A stretch of DNA of 64,000 nt from SAR202 cluster bacterium bin22 (GTDB lineage: Bacteria; Chloroflexota; Dehalococcoidia; Lucifugimonadales; UBA3495): NCBI GenBank assembly GCA_002238505.1, contig MPMM01000006.1, positions 1-64,000 of the forward strand. The letters are read 5' to 3'. Below are positions 25,433 through 33,092 of the stretch, in pieces. Each line of letters opens with the position of its first letter. Positions within the stretch are counted from its first letter, which is position 1. The translations under genes were made by a program, and so were the position numbers. Below the pieces are notes generated by a model that saw only the letters and a list, made by a program, of their open reading frames with translations, ran no database searches and was not told where the DNA came from.

Positions 25433-26254
25433 TCAGTTCCGTATCAGCATTCCCGGCTGGCAGCGGCGGCAGAAGTTGGTCAGGCGCTGGTTGGCGTTCA
25501 GCTGGGAGATGTTGCCCCCACAGACGGGACAGGGTTCACCGCCCTTGCCGTGCACCTTAAGGAAGTCGCGAATCTTGACGTGGATGTTGTCGCCCATGCG
25601 CTCCCTGAGGACACCGATGGCATCTTCCACCACCGCCCGGCATTGCAGGTGCAGGCGGGCCAGTTCATCCTCCTTCAGGGTTCCAACCTTGCGAAAAGGG
25701 GATATTCCGGCGGCAAATAGGATTTCATCAGAGTAGGCGTTCCCGATGCCCGAGATGAAACTCCCCCGGGTCAGCACCCCCTTAACTTCGCCCCGAAACT
25801 TCTTCAGACCAGCCTTGAACTCATCAAAGGTGAGGTCGGCCAGCACGTCCGTGCCCTGCTTTTCCAGTCGGTATATCCCCTCAAGCTGCTCGCTGTCCAC
25901 GTAATAGACCATGCCCATCTGCCGGTCGTCCAGGTACCGCAGTTCCATGCCGTCGTCCAGGCCCAGCGCGAAGGAGGTGCGCTTGTACACCCGCGCCTTT
26001 GGTTCGCAGTGCTGGATGGCGCCGGTCAGCATGGGGTTGATGGCCAGCCACCGGTCGCCCGACAACTGGCTGATCAGGAACTTGCCTTCTCTCCGGAACT
26101 CCCCCATTTGCCTTCCTGGAAGGTCGGCGGCGAAGTCTCCGGCCATGGGCCTCAGGACGGTGGGGCGCAGCACCTGGGCGGTAGCTACGTTACGGCCCTG
26201 CACGCGCTGGTTAAGGTAGTCCTTGATAACTTCCAGGTCCGGCGCTTCGGGCAT
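25433..26254 (-). CDS. mutM: Fpg/Nei-family DNA glycosylase
   Basis: The 273-residue bifunctional DNA glycosylase/AP lyase removes oxidised bases. After Met removal, Pro2 is the nucleophile and Glu3 the general acid in PEAPDLE. The helix-two-turn-helix region RGSFISGIGNAYSDEILFAAGISP is well conserved, and the C-terminal zinc finger has CPVCGGN ... FCRRCQ. ATG 26254 is preferred over an upstream start because it places Pro at position 2 and has AAGGAGG upstream. The choice between formamidopyrimidine glycosylase (MutM) and endonuclease VIII cannot be made with certainty; the symbol is tentative. Confidence 0.88.
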   Translation of the reverse strand: MPEAPDLEVIKDYLNQRVQGRNVATAQVLRPTVLRPMAGDFAADLPGRQMGEFRREGKFLISQLSGDRWLAINPMLTGAIQHCEPKARVYKRTSFALGLDDGMELRYLDDRQMGMVYYVDSEQLEGIYRLEKQGTDVLADLTFDEFKAGLKKFRGEVKGVLTRGSFISGIGNAYSDEILFAAGISPFRKVGTLKEDELARLHLQCRAVVEDAIGVLRERMGDNIHVKIRDFLKVHGKGGEPCPVCGGNISQLNANQRLTNFCRRCQPGMLIRN

Positions 26255-26484
26255 GGGGCGCCTCCTTTCGGTGCGCAGCATCAGCATACGGGGCAGGCAG
26301 ACCAATTGCTGAGGTTATGATAGTCAGCCCGGGCTGAACTGTCGAACCGGGGCTGGCCCGGAAGGATTGGGGCGCTGGCCACGGCAAAGGCGACTCGCGA
26401 ATCGCCCCTGCTGGCAACCGAACAACCAGCAATGGAACGCCGCCCAGCAGACGGGGCCACTGGTGAAACTGGGCCTGGCAGGTT

Positions 26485-26490
26485 TATAAT
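26485..26490 (+). promoter_or_regulatory. -10 element of tRNA-Gly
   Basis: TATAAT lies 33 bp before the tRNA; the -35 region (GGTGAA, 17 bp upstream) is weak. Confidence 0.45.
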
Positions 26491-26523
26491 GGGTGCTGTT
26501 CAGCGCAAACCTGTCTTCTGCCA

Positions 26524-26597
26524 GCGGGTGTAGCTCAGTGGTAGAGCTCTAGCCTTCCAAGCTAGCCACGTGGGTTCGATTCCCATCACCCGCTCCA
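26524..26597 (+). tRNA. tRNA-Gly (UCC)
   Basis: Acceptor GCGGGTG/CACCCGC, D-loop AGCTCAGTGGTAGAGC and anticodon loop CTTCCAA on a CTAGC/GCTAG-type stem. It has T-loop GTTCGATTC, discriminator U and an encoded CCA. Confidence 0.95.
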
Positions 26598-26620
26598 AGA
26601 CACCCTGGTTTGAAATATAA

Positions 26621-26655
26621 AACCGCCGTCGCTGGACGGCGGTTGCCATTTTCTT
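26621..26655 (+). terminator. Terminator after tRNA-Gly
   Basis: AACCGCCGTC, loop GCTG, GACGGCGGTT, then GCCATTTTCTT. It lies 23 bp past the tRNA. Confidence 0.75.
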
Positions 26656-26659
26656 ATCA

Positions 26660-26888
26660 CTATTGCTGAAATAGCAAAAGAGCTGCCTTCTCCGATATCC
26701 GGCCCGGCTCTAGGTCTCCCAAGGTTGAACCTCTTCTGAATCTCTTCTCAGTTTTGCCGGACGGCCACACAAGGGCGCGATTGACTGCGCCCGTTAGATC
26801 ACAGAAGTAGTCGCACAGTTCGGCCTGCCGGTGGTGGAACTGCACCAGCTCCCGAACCCATAACTGAGGACGACCTCGGAGTCGTTCG
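26660..26888 (-). pseudogene. Possible 3' gene fragment next to tRNA-Gly
   Basis: A minus-strand frame reads about 75 codons of protein-like sequence (ELVQFHHRQAELCDYFCDLT ... ISEKAALLLFQQ) with ordinary codon use, ending at 26660. Upstream the sequence loses gene-like character and no good start or ribosome site is visible. It may be the tail of a gene cut by the same event that brought in the neighbour at 26965. No family recognised. Confidence 0.3.
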
Positions 26889-26964
26889 CTACCGGGTGGT
26901 TGTGCCGTCGATAATCTAGTATGCCCGAAAGGAACCGTGAGACGAGCAAGTTGAGGAGGCACGA

Positions 26965-27831
26965 TTGAGCAGTAGAAAGCCCAGAGCCGAGCGACGACGA
27001 GAAGCTCGCCAGGCACGAAAGGCAAGACCACCCTGTGGGACCGCCGAGCTTCTGTATCCTTTGGATAATCTAAGCAAGGGCACCGCAGATTCGGCGAACT
27101 GGTTAGCTGAGCGGGAAAAGCGCGGCGCGACAAGGGTGGATCTGGGTTCAATGTTTAACGATGCAGTCGTCGTTTTCCCAGCTTCCACCAGCAGACCTTT
27201 CGCTGAGCCGTGCGTCGAGATGTACGAGTTCATCTCTGCCGCGTCACGATTCGCAGCCGCTGGGGTCGAAGTTCTCGACCGCCTAAACACCGAAGATGAT
27301 CCGCACCTCCTAGCCGCCCTAAAGAGATACGTTGAGGACACAGGACAAGCTCTGAAGGAAGTAGACAACCGGCTCAAGAAGCTTCACTCCGGGCTGAACG
27401 AGTTGTTCCCCGAGATTTCATCGTGGAAAGATCTGATTAGTCGCCGAGACGTGATCGCGCACAAAATACTCACTCTCGACGACGACAAGGTCCGTAAGGA
27501 AGCAGATCGGGACTTCAGGGCGCTTTGCCAACTCCTGTCTAACATTCACTTTGCCCCTACGGTCATCGATCTCGAACAAGGCATCGGTCCTGAGGTTGCT
27601 ATTCGCTCCAATCTGCTTCGCGAGTTGGCGCCGTCAGAAGCAGGCCAAGAGGCCTTCGTGCTAGGCAGTGTACTGGTGGTCGTGTGTTTGGACGCCCGTA
27701 AAGGTATAGTAGCTTTCAGGCTTGGTCGAAGTCCTGACAACAAGGCACTGCTGGCTGTCTCTCACACCGGCGAGTATACGTTCACCGTTTCGAATGTGAA
27801 TCCACCTGACATGAACCCGCAGACAGAGTGA
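26965..27831 (+). CDS. Hypothetical protein with HEPN-like motif, probably acquired
   Basis: The 288-residue product is not recognised by family. It has a very basic N-terminus (residues 1-22, mostly Arg/Lys) and then an alpha-helical middle. That part contains WKDLISRRDVIAHKIL, whose R161-x4-H166 resembles the catalytic Rx4-6H motif of HEPN ribonucleases. A beta-rich C-terminal third follows. Codon use and base composition are more AT-rich than the flanks. The TTG start has AGGAGG 5 nt upstream. It sits between tRNA-Gly and a truncated metallophosphoesterase, ending 7 bp before the latter's stop, as expected of inserted DNA. Defence or toxin roles are possible but only inferred. Confidence 0.6.
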   Translation: MSSRKPRAERRREARQARKARPPCGTAELLYPLDNLSKGTADSANWLAEREKRGATRVDLGSMFNDAVVVFPASTSRPFAEPCVEMYEFISAASRFAAAGVEVLDRLNTEDDPHLLAALKRYVEDTGQALKEVDNRLKKLHSGLNELFPEISSWKDLISRRDVIAHKILTLDDDKVRKEADRDFRALCQLLSNIHFAPTVIDLEQGIGPEVAIRSNLLRELAPSEAGQEAFVLGSVLVVVCLDARKGIVAFRLGRSPDNKALLAVSHTGEYTFTVSNVNPPDMNPQTE

Positions 27832-27837
27832 TTGCTG

Positions 27838-28152
27838 TCAAGGGCGGAGAAGAGATGTACCACTGGCCCGCAGCATTTCGTCGTGGTTGCCAACGATGTA
27901 GTGGACCTGGGTGCCATTGCCGGACCTTTCCAGCAGCCCCTCGATTATTGCGGAGTGAGCCTGGGGCCAATAGACCTTACGGCGCATGCGCCAGACGTCA
28001 ACGATGTCGCCCACGAGGTACAGGTGGTCGCTGTGGTGGCTGGCCAGGAAGTGGGCCAGGGCATCCACCCTGGCTCTCTCGAAGCCCAGGTGGGTATCGC
28101 TGATGAATACGGCCCGATAGTCGCGCTTCGCCGCGTTCAAAGGACTCTTCAC
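27838..28152 (-). pseudogene. Truncated metallophosphoesterase (LpxH/UDP-diacylglucosamine hydrolase-like)
   Basis: The 104 codons match only the N-terminal part of calcineurin-like phosphoesterases: ISDTHLG (Asp19, His21), LVGDIVDVW (Asp49) and VGNHDEM (Asn89, His90, Asp91). The family is normally 240-280 residues. The frame breaks after DEMLRAS and a stop follows at once, so the histidines of the second half are missing. The break adjoins the acquired-looking gene at 26965-27831. The start is a GTG 11 bp after the SCP2-like gene, implying an original operon. The stub should not be an active enzyme. Confidence 0.75.
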
Positions 28153-28163
28153 CCCGGGACAGG

Positions 28164-28613
28164 TTACTCGAACACGGTATTCAGCCTGGCGGAACTGTCG
28201 AAGAAGTGCTGAAGGCTCTGGTTAACCCGGAAGAAAATGTCGGCGCGCAGCTGGTCGCCCGTTGCGTTGTCGGAAATCCCCCCGTCAATCATCAGGTCCA
28301 GGGTGTTGAGGGTGTGGTTGAGGTCAGCGCCGTTGTTGTCCCTGGTATTGGTTACCAGGTCCTGCCATTGCTCCACCGTCATTTTCAGGAAGAAATCGGC
28401 GTCGATCAGGTCGTATTCGGTCCCTTCCCTGACCTCGGTGCATTCAAAGGCCTCGAAGGTGATCACGTAAACCTTTTCGCCGACCATTACCCCCATGACC
28501 GCGTCAATATTACCCAGCCGCCGGAACTCCTCGTCGTTATTGACCAGTTCCTGCAGGGCCTGGAACCATTCTACCGAGGGGAAGGTGAGGGCAGTGGAGT
28601 TGAGGTCTGTCAT
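28164..28613 (-). CDS. SCP2-like lipid-binding-domain protein
   Basis: The 149-residue protein looks like a single sterol-carrier-protein-2-like domain. It starts VEWFQALQELVNNDEEFRRLG, which is typical, and continues VMGVMVGEKVYVITFEAFEC with TEVREG. DADFFLKMTVEQWQDLV follows, matching the SCP2 pattern of a ligand sheet followed by an amphipathic helix. Such domains hold hydrophobic molecules. It lies in a row with the zinc-ribbon gene (58 bp upstream) and the ferritin-like gene, all minus strand, so it may bind the lipid substrate of those oxidases. ATG has AGGAGA upstream. Confidence 0.65.
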   Translation of the reverse strand: MTDLNSTALTFPSVEWFQALQELVNNDEEFRRLGNIDAVMGVMVGEKVYVITFEAFECTEVREGTEYDLIDADFFLKMTVEQWQDLVTNTRDNNGADLNHTLNTLDLMIDGGISDNATGDQLRADIFFRVNQSLQHFFDSSARLNTVFE

Positions 28614-28671
28614 CTAGAGTCTCCTGGAAAGGTGAAAGAGGATGATCAATGGACTATTCAAGGTGAGCGAT

Positions 28672-28980
28672 TTACTCCTTGAAGTAAGGCTCGCCCTTTT
28701 CCTTCGCCCGGCTGAAGGGCACCATGCGGTCCATGTGGTAGTCGGGGTCGGAGTTGGCGGGAGCTTTGCCAATGGCCTCGTCCACCATCTTGTGATATTT
28801 GGGGTCCAGCTGCTCCAGCTTGTCCATTTCCGACCGGATGTAGGCCACCCGGGAGATGATGCGGTGCAGGGACTCGGCGCCGCACAGGCTGCATTGGGTT
28901 GGGTCCGGGGCGCTGAAGGAGCGCAGGTAAACGCTGTTGACTCCGCCGCAGCCTTCGCACCGGTATTCGTAAATGGGCAC
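28672..28980 (-). CDS. FmdB-type zinc-ribbon protein
   Basis: The 102-residue protein starts with the FmdB/CxxC regulatory-protein signature PIYEYRCEGCGG. Zinc ligands are Cys8, Cys11, Cys30 and Cys33. The rest is charged and helical (LDPKYHKMVDEAIGKAP), unlike the shorter standard family. The GTG start is 2 nt after the TGA stop of the ferritin-like gene upstream, so translation is coupled. A longer frame to 29073 overlaps that gene and lacks similarity. Probably a small regulatory or structural zinc protein of the same operon. Confidence 0.8.
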   Translation of the reverse strand: MPIYEYRCEGCGGVNSVYLRSFSAPDPTQCSLCGAESLHRIISRVAYIRSEMDKLEQLDPKYHKMVDEAIGKAPANSDPDYHMDRMVPFSRAKEKGEPYFKE

Positions 28981-28982
28981 GG

Positions 28983-30107
28983 TCAGTCTCCCGTCGGGGC
29001 AGTCTCTTCGCGGCGCAGGAAGGCAGCCAGGTCGGGGGAAAGGTTGGCCTCGGTCTTGTTCACTCCGGCCCACTGCATGCGCTTCAGATAGTCTTCGATG
29101 TACTGGCGTTTGAGGTCATCCACCACGGCCATGCCCTGGGCGATGTTGGCGACACTGCCGCCAATGATTATAGCCAGGGCTTCCCACAGCACCGGATCCC
29201 TCAGGTCCTGGACCAGGTCCCGCTCCACGCCCCGCATCAGGTTGCCCAGGCCCTGGCCAAAGCCGGGGGGCTGGTTATCCACCGCGTATTTTACGTGGGC
29301 CATACCGTAGGCCATGTGGCGGGCCTTGTCTTCAATGCACTTGCGGAAGAGGAACTTGTCGGCGCGGTTGCGGGCGTAGGCCTCGCCGTAACGGTACAGC
29401 AGCAGTGTCAGGGGCCCGCGCACCAAGTACAGGAACATCCCAACTTCGGTCCAGCCCGGGCGGGTCTCCATCATGCGGCGGTTGAACTGGCCAGCGCTCT
29501 CCAGGCCCAGGCTGCCCTCGTTGTGGAGGGCGCGGTTGCGGAAAGTGGTGTAGTGGCGGCCCGTGTCGAATATCTCCGAGGCCAGGAAGGTCTTGACCTC
29601 GTGGTAGGCGTAGTTCATTTTGTGGAGCCATTGGCCGATGACGTCGGTTTCAATGGATGCCTGCTGGGCCAGTTCGGTGCAAAATTGGCGCATGGCCAGC
29701 TCAAACTCATAGGGCTGGGGGGTAATTTCGTCCCAGCCGATTTCCAGGTGGCCCATCCACCGGCGCTGGATGGCTTCTTCATAGAGGTCCACCGCATTGT
29801 CGGCCCACAGGTCAACCCTGGCGCTGAGGGCGTACAGGTCGGTGCGGGGAATGCCGGAAACGGGGAAGGCGCCCCGGGGACGGCGGCTCATGTCGGAACT
29901 GGACTCGGGCACTTCGCCGTAAATGCCGACGTTGAGGTCGCGCATGGTCAGGCCCTTCCTGCCCGGCTGGACTCGGACGCCCCACTGCAAGGTGTCGTTC
30001 ATCCAGGCCAGGGGCTCGGAGCTGACGGCAGGGGCAGTTTCCGATTCCTGGCTCTGGTCGCCTTCTTCAGTGCTGTCCGCAGGCTTCTGTTCCTCGTCGA
30101 GCGCCAA
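28983..30107 (-). CDS. Ferritin-like protein with degenerate diiron site
   Basis: The 374-residue protein is clearly related to the ferritin-like protein at 30340-31386, but most metal ligands are replaced. The first helix Glu is Ala150, the ExxH of helix two is TGRH (Thr182, His185), and the last ExxH is KARH (Lys261, His264). Only Glu242 and the two His remain. It has an acidic N-terminal extension of about 35 residues. The start is taken as TTG 30107, 6 nt after GAGG. The arrangement recalls the metal-free beta subunits of bacterial multicomponent monooxygenases, so it may be a structural partner. It heads an operon with zinc-ribbon and SCP2-like genes. Confidence 0.75.
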   Translation of the reverse strand: MALDEEQKPADSTEEGDQSQESETAPAVSSEPLAWMNDTLQWGVRVQPGRKGLTMRDLNVGIYGEVPESSSDMSRRPRGAFPVSGIPRTDLYALSARVDLWADNAVDLYEEAIQRRWMGHLEIGWDEITPQPYEFELAMRQFCTELAQQASIETDVIGQWLHKMNYAYHEVKTFLASEIFDTGRHYTTFRNRALHNEGSLGLESAGQFNRRMMETRPGWTEVGMFLYLVRGPLTLLLYRYGEAYARNRADKFLFRKCIEDKARHMAYGMAHVKYAVDNQPPGFGQGLGNLMRGVERDLVQDLRDPVLWEALAIIIGGSVANIAQGMAVVDDLKRQYIEDYLKRMQWAGVNKTEANLSPDLAAFLRREETAPTGD

Positions 30108-30287
30108 AACCAACCTCGCTTTCTGCTACTGTTGTTGACCTTATGCTACGGAAATCCGGGGAGATGGCGGGCTGGATCGCCGGATACCTGGCGGCATATT
30201 ATTCCCCACCCCATAGCCACCGAAACAGCGCCGGAAACTCGAACCAATCCGACCAGATAGGGAAGATCCACGGCTCATTCCAAAAGC

Positions 30288-30319
30288 AAGACCTCCCGCG
30301 AGTGTCCGTGGGAGGTCTT
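30288..30319 (-). terminator. Terminator of the ferritin-like oxidase gene
   Basis: AAGACCTCCC and GGGAGGTCTT form a 10-bp stem with a 12-nt loop, followed on the minus strand by GCTTTTGG. It lies just past the stop of 30340-31386 and separates it from the degenerate paralogue. Confidence 0.75.
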
Positions 30320-30339
30320 TCCGTTACTTGCCAGGTTGG

Positions 30340-31386
30340 TTACGCGGCCGCCTTGTACTGCTCCAGCAGGGCCGGATTAACCCGGCCGTTGTGAATGCGG
30401 TCGTCAAAGCCGGCAGACTTGAGCCGCTGGAAGTATTCCTTGGTCTGCCGCTGGCGAATGGCGCGCAGGATGTTCTGGCCTTCGTCCATCTTGTCCTTGC
30501 CGCCGCCCAGCAGCACCGCCAGGGCCTGGCTGGTAAGCTGGCTCTGGCCGGCAGGGTTCTCGCCGCCGGCGCCGGTAGCCTGGCGGGACTCGCCCTCGTC
30601 CAGGTAGCAGTGAATCTCCTCGCGGCGTTCGGGCGCAAATTCGTTCATATAGCGGAGATGCAGGACGCCGATGGCCACGTGTCGGGCCTCGTCCTGGGCG
30701 CACCGCCGGTAGATGGCCTTTTCGGCCTCGTTGTAGGCCATCATCTCGCCCAGCCGGAACAGGGTGAGCACGTTGCCTTCGCCAGTGATGTGAAGGCGGG
30801 AGGAAAACTCGGTGAACTCCCGCGCATTGTCAGTGCTGCCGCCAACCACGTCGCTGACGCTGTCAATCATACGCATCAGGCCGCCGCCGTTGGCCAGGGC
30901 CCGCTTGCGGAACACGTCCAGATGGCGAGACTCGTCCATAACCTGGGCCAGGAGAGCCAGCCTTACTTCCTGGTAGTCGGGAGACATGGTGGAGATGAAG
31001 CGCCCGGGCACGTCGGAGGCGACGAACTCCACCTGAGTGAAGAAGGTTGCCAGCTGGCACTGGGACGCCTCGATGTCATCGGAGAGGGGCTGAATGGTGT
31101 CCCAGGGGATGTCTGTGGCCGAACTCCACTGGCGGGTGATGAATTCTTCGTAGAGCTTGGTCAGATTGTAAGCCCACACCTCGCTCTTGGTGCGGAAGGT
31201 GTAGGCGCCGAATCTGGCCACATTCCCCCGGGGGATGGAGCCCTGTACCCGGCCGGTGTCGTTGGCGGAACGCTCTTCAACGCCCTCCCCGGCCACGTGC
31301 TCCTGCAACTGGCTCAGCCAGGAAAGATCGAATCCCTGTTCCTTTGCCCGCTCCCAGTACTCGGTCCTGCTTTCCACAGTGGCCAT
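30340..31386 (-). CDS. Ferritin-like (R2-type) diiron oxidase candidate
   Basis: The 348-residue protein has a complete carboxylate-bridged diiron set: Glu120 (in QVEFVASD), Glu152-x2-His155 (DESRH), Glu214 (LGEMMAYN) and Glu233-x2-His236 (DEARH). This places it in the ribonucleotide-reductase-R2 / AurF-like ferritin superfamily. Such proteins activate O2 for hydroxylation, desaturation or N-oxygenation. ATG 31386 has GGAGGT 6 nt upstream; a GTG at 31401 is less likely. A ligand-poor paralogue is immediately downstream and a Rieske ferredoxin is 1.2 kb away. Substrate unknown; it is too divergent to be assigned as a true R2. Confidence 0.78.
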   Translation of the reverse strand: MATVESRTEYWERAKEQGFDLSWLSQLQEHVAGEGVEERSANDTGRVQGSIPRGNVARFGAYTFRTKSEVWAYNLTKLYEEFITRQWSSATDIPWDTIQPLSDDIEASQCQLATFFTQVEFVASDVPGRFISTMSPDYQEVRLALLAQVMDESRHLDVFRKRALANGGGLMRMIDSVSDVVGGSTDNAREFTEFSSRLHITGEGNVLTLFRLGEMMAYNEAEKAIYRRCAQDEARHVAIGVLHLRYMNEFAPERREEIHCYLDEGESRQATGAGGENPAGQSQLTSQALAVLLGGGKDKMDEGQNILRAIRQRQTKEYFQRLKSAGFDDRIHNGRVNPALLEQYKAAA

Positions 31387-31612
31387 GCCAACCACCTCCA
31401 CTGGTTCCGTCGCGCTTTTGAATAGGCTGCGCCGATTATGGGTGATGGTAACTATGGGCAGGTGGGATTGTCAACTTAATTAAGGGCAATCGCGTTTTAG
31501 TCTGTTCGTAAATTGCCCAGCGCCCTTCAGCGAGAAATGAATATCACCTTGAGCTTGCCGAAGGGCTAAGGACGACATTTCTCCATAACGCGATTGCCCT
31601 GATTGCCTCCCC
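31387..31612. other. Spacer upstream of the ferritin-like oxidase
   Basis: No gene. Contains a CTTGAGCTTGCCGAAGGGCT repeat echo (31550-31570) and the pair GCAATCGCGTTTT / AACGCGATTGC (about 31487, 31588), an inverted repeat spanning about 110 bp. Confidence 0.4.
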
Positions 31613-31746
31613 CAGGGTCTTTCGATTGCCGGTTGCAACTCCTCGAGTCTGTTCGTGGTGAGCTTGGAGAACCATTCCAGGCGGCCCTTCGACAGGCTCA
31701 GGGCGAACGGTGGAAGAGACTCTACCAAGATAATCGAAATACCCGG
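31613..31746. mobile_element. 134-bp MITE-like element, copy 1 (degenerate)
   Basis: The left end CAGGGTCTTTCGATT is intact; the right end AATCGAAATACCCGG has two changes from the consensus AATCGAAAGACCCTG. The interior carries GTTCGTGGTGAGCTTGGAGA and GGCCCTTCGACAGGCTCAGG. No target duplication is evident. Confidence 0.75.
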
Positions 31747-31779
31747 TCACCTGGCCCTTGTCCGACTGGGCAAGGGGTG

Positions 31780-32085
31780 AGTTTGGGTTTCTTTGTTGGC
31801 AGGGTCAAGGGCGGGTTTGAAACCCGCCCCTACGTGGAAAAGGGGTGAATTTTGTTTTTTCCTGTTATTTCCTTTCATTTCCTGTTGTTTTGTAGCTGGG
31901 GATGGGGACAGATGACAGGCTGATGAAAGGGTGGTCCGCCATTGCCCAGATTGCCAGGCGGCGGGGGTGAAAGGGTGGCCCTCACCCCCTGCCCCTCTCC
32001 CATAGGGCGAGGGGGGATGCCTAGTATTGTCTCTTAATGGTAGGGGTGGGTTATCCAGGGTGGGAAGGGGGTGGTGTCAAGGGGA
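31780..32085. repeat. Second copy of the long composite spacer repeat
   Basis: It repeats, in order, GGGCGGGTTTGAAACCCGCC, TTATTTCCTTTCATTTCCTG, GTGGTCCGCC, the GCCCCTCTCCCATAGGGCGA palindrome and GGTAGGGGTGGGTTATCCAG from 11261-11815. It is shorter because one inner segment is absent. Confidence 0.65.
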
Positions 32086-32098
32086 GGTGGTTATCCAC

Positions 32099-32239
32099 CA
32101 GGGTCTTTCGATTGTCGGTGGCAACTCCTCGAGTCCGTTCGTGGTGAGCTTGGAGAACCATTCCGGGCGGCCCTTCGACAGGCTCGGGGCGAACGGTGGA
32201 AGAGACTCTACCAAAATACACAATAATCGGAAGACCGTG
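32099..32239. mobile_element. MITE-like element, copy 2
   Basis: A 141-bp copy with left end CAGGGTCTTTCGATT and right end AATCGGAAGACCGTG. A small insertion (ACACA) lies near the right end. Confidence 0.8.
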
Positions 32240-32247
32240 TTGCCTCC

Positions 32248-32438
32248 CAGGGTCTTTCGATTTTCCCTCTCCCCTGGCGGGAGAGGGTTCGGGAGAGGGT
32301 TAGGGTGAGGGGGGCGTTCTTCGGCCAGATGACTCGTTGCCTTGCACTTTCACCCCCATTCCTTCGGCAGGCTCAGGACAGGCTCTAACCTTCCCCCTTC
32401 GAGGGGGAAGGGACATCTTGGAAAATCGAAAGACCGTG
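32248..32438. mobile_element. Element with the same ends but a different interior
   Basis: The left end CAGGGTCTTTCGATT (32248-32262) and right end AATCGAAAGACCGTG (32424-32438) match the MITE. The inside is unrelated CCCTCTCCCCTGGCGGGAGA-type palindromic repeat plus CTTCCCCCTTCGAGGGGGAA. The flanks TTGCCTCC and TTGCCTCT are near-identical, though TTGCCTCCC also precedes copy 1. Confidence 0.55.
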
Positions 32439-32561
32439 TTGCCTCTCCTCCCCCGGTTCCCCCCAAAGCCCCGCTCATATATAATCACCCGCGAATAATC
32501 TGGCCCGGCCGGGTAGCCGGGCGTAATTGATGCCATTTGTTATGCAACGCAAGGAGGAGTT

Positions 32562-32891
32562 ATGCCCGACGATTTCGTTAAGGTTGCCGCGGTCAGCGAG
32601 GTTTCCCCGGGGGATATGAAGGTAGTGGACGTGGGCGACGACCAGATTCTCCTGGTCAACGTGGATGGCGAGGTCCACGCCTGCGACGACATCTGCAGCC
32701 ACGCCTACGCTTCCCTGTCCGAGGGCGACCTGGACGGCGCGGAAGTCCAGTGCCCGCTCCACGGCGCCATCTTCAACGTCAGGACCGGTAAGGTACTTAC
32801 CCCGCCGGCGGTGGACGCCCTGCGCATCTTCGAGGTGCGGGTGGAAGGCGACGATATACTCGTCGGCCCGGCCCGGGAGGGCCAGGAGTAA
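32562..32891 (+). CDS. Rieske-type [2Fe-2S] ferredoxin
   Basis: The 109-residue soluble Rieske protein binds a 2Fe-2S cluster through Cys45-x-His47 (CSHAYA) and Cys64-x2-His67 (CPLHG). These proteins carry electrons to oxygenases such as ring-hydroxylating and diiron enzymes. AAGGAGGAG lies 5 nt before the ATG. It is transcribed away from the ferritin-like genes 1.2 kb upstream; whether it serves them is open. No reductase gene is adjacent. Confidence 0.93.
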   Translation: MPDDFVKVAAVSEVSPGDMKVVDVGDDQILLVNVDGEVHACDDICSHAYASLSEGDLDGAEVQCPLHGAIFNVRTGKVLTPPAVDALRIFEVRVEGDDILVGPAREGQE

Positions 32892-32925
32892 GGGCCCCAC
32901 CTACCCAGGGAAACTGCCCGGAAAC

Positions 32926-32994
32926 AATTTATCCACGAAGGGACTCGTAAAGCGGCTCTGATTCCGCCGGCCTTCCTTCGTGGATAATTTTTTG
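32926..32994. terminator. Inverted repeat between Rieske and lepB genes
   Basis: AATTTATCCACGAAGG (32927-32942) pairs with CCTTCGTGGATAATTT (32975-32990), followed by TTT. It lies between converging genes. The right arm with its GCCCTGACAGCAG tail is repeated at 33034-33062. Confidence 0.5.
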
Positions 32995-33092
32995 CCCTGA
33001 CAGCAGGTGCGCCCCCCGCCGATGGCAGAACGAGCGTGGATAATTCTTTGCCCTGGCAACAGATGACACCCTGCGCAGCTGGTGGAACGAGG

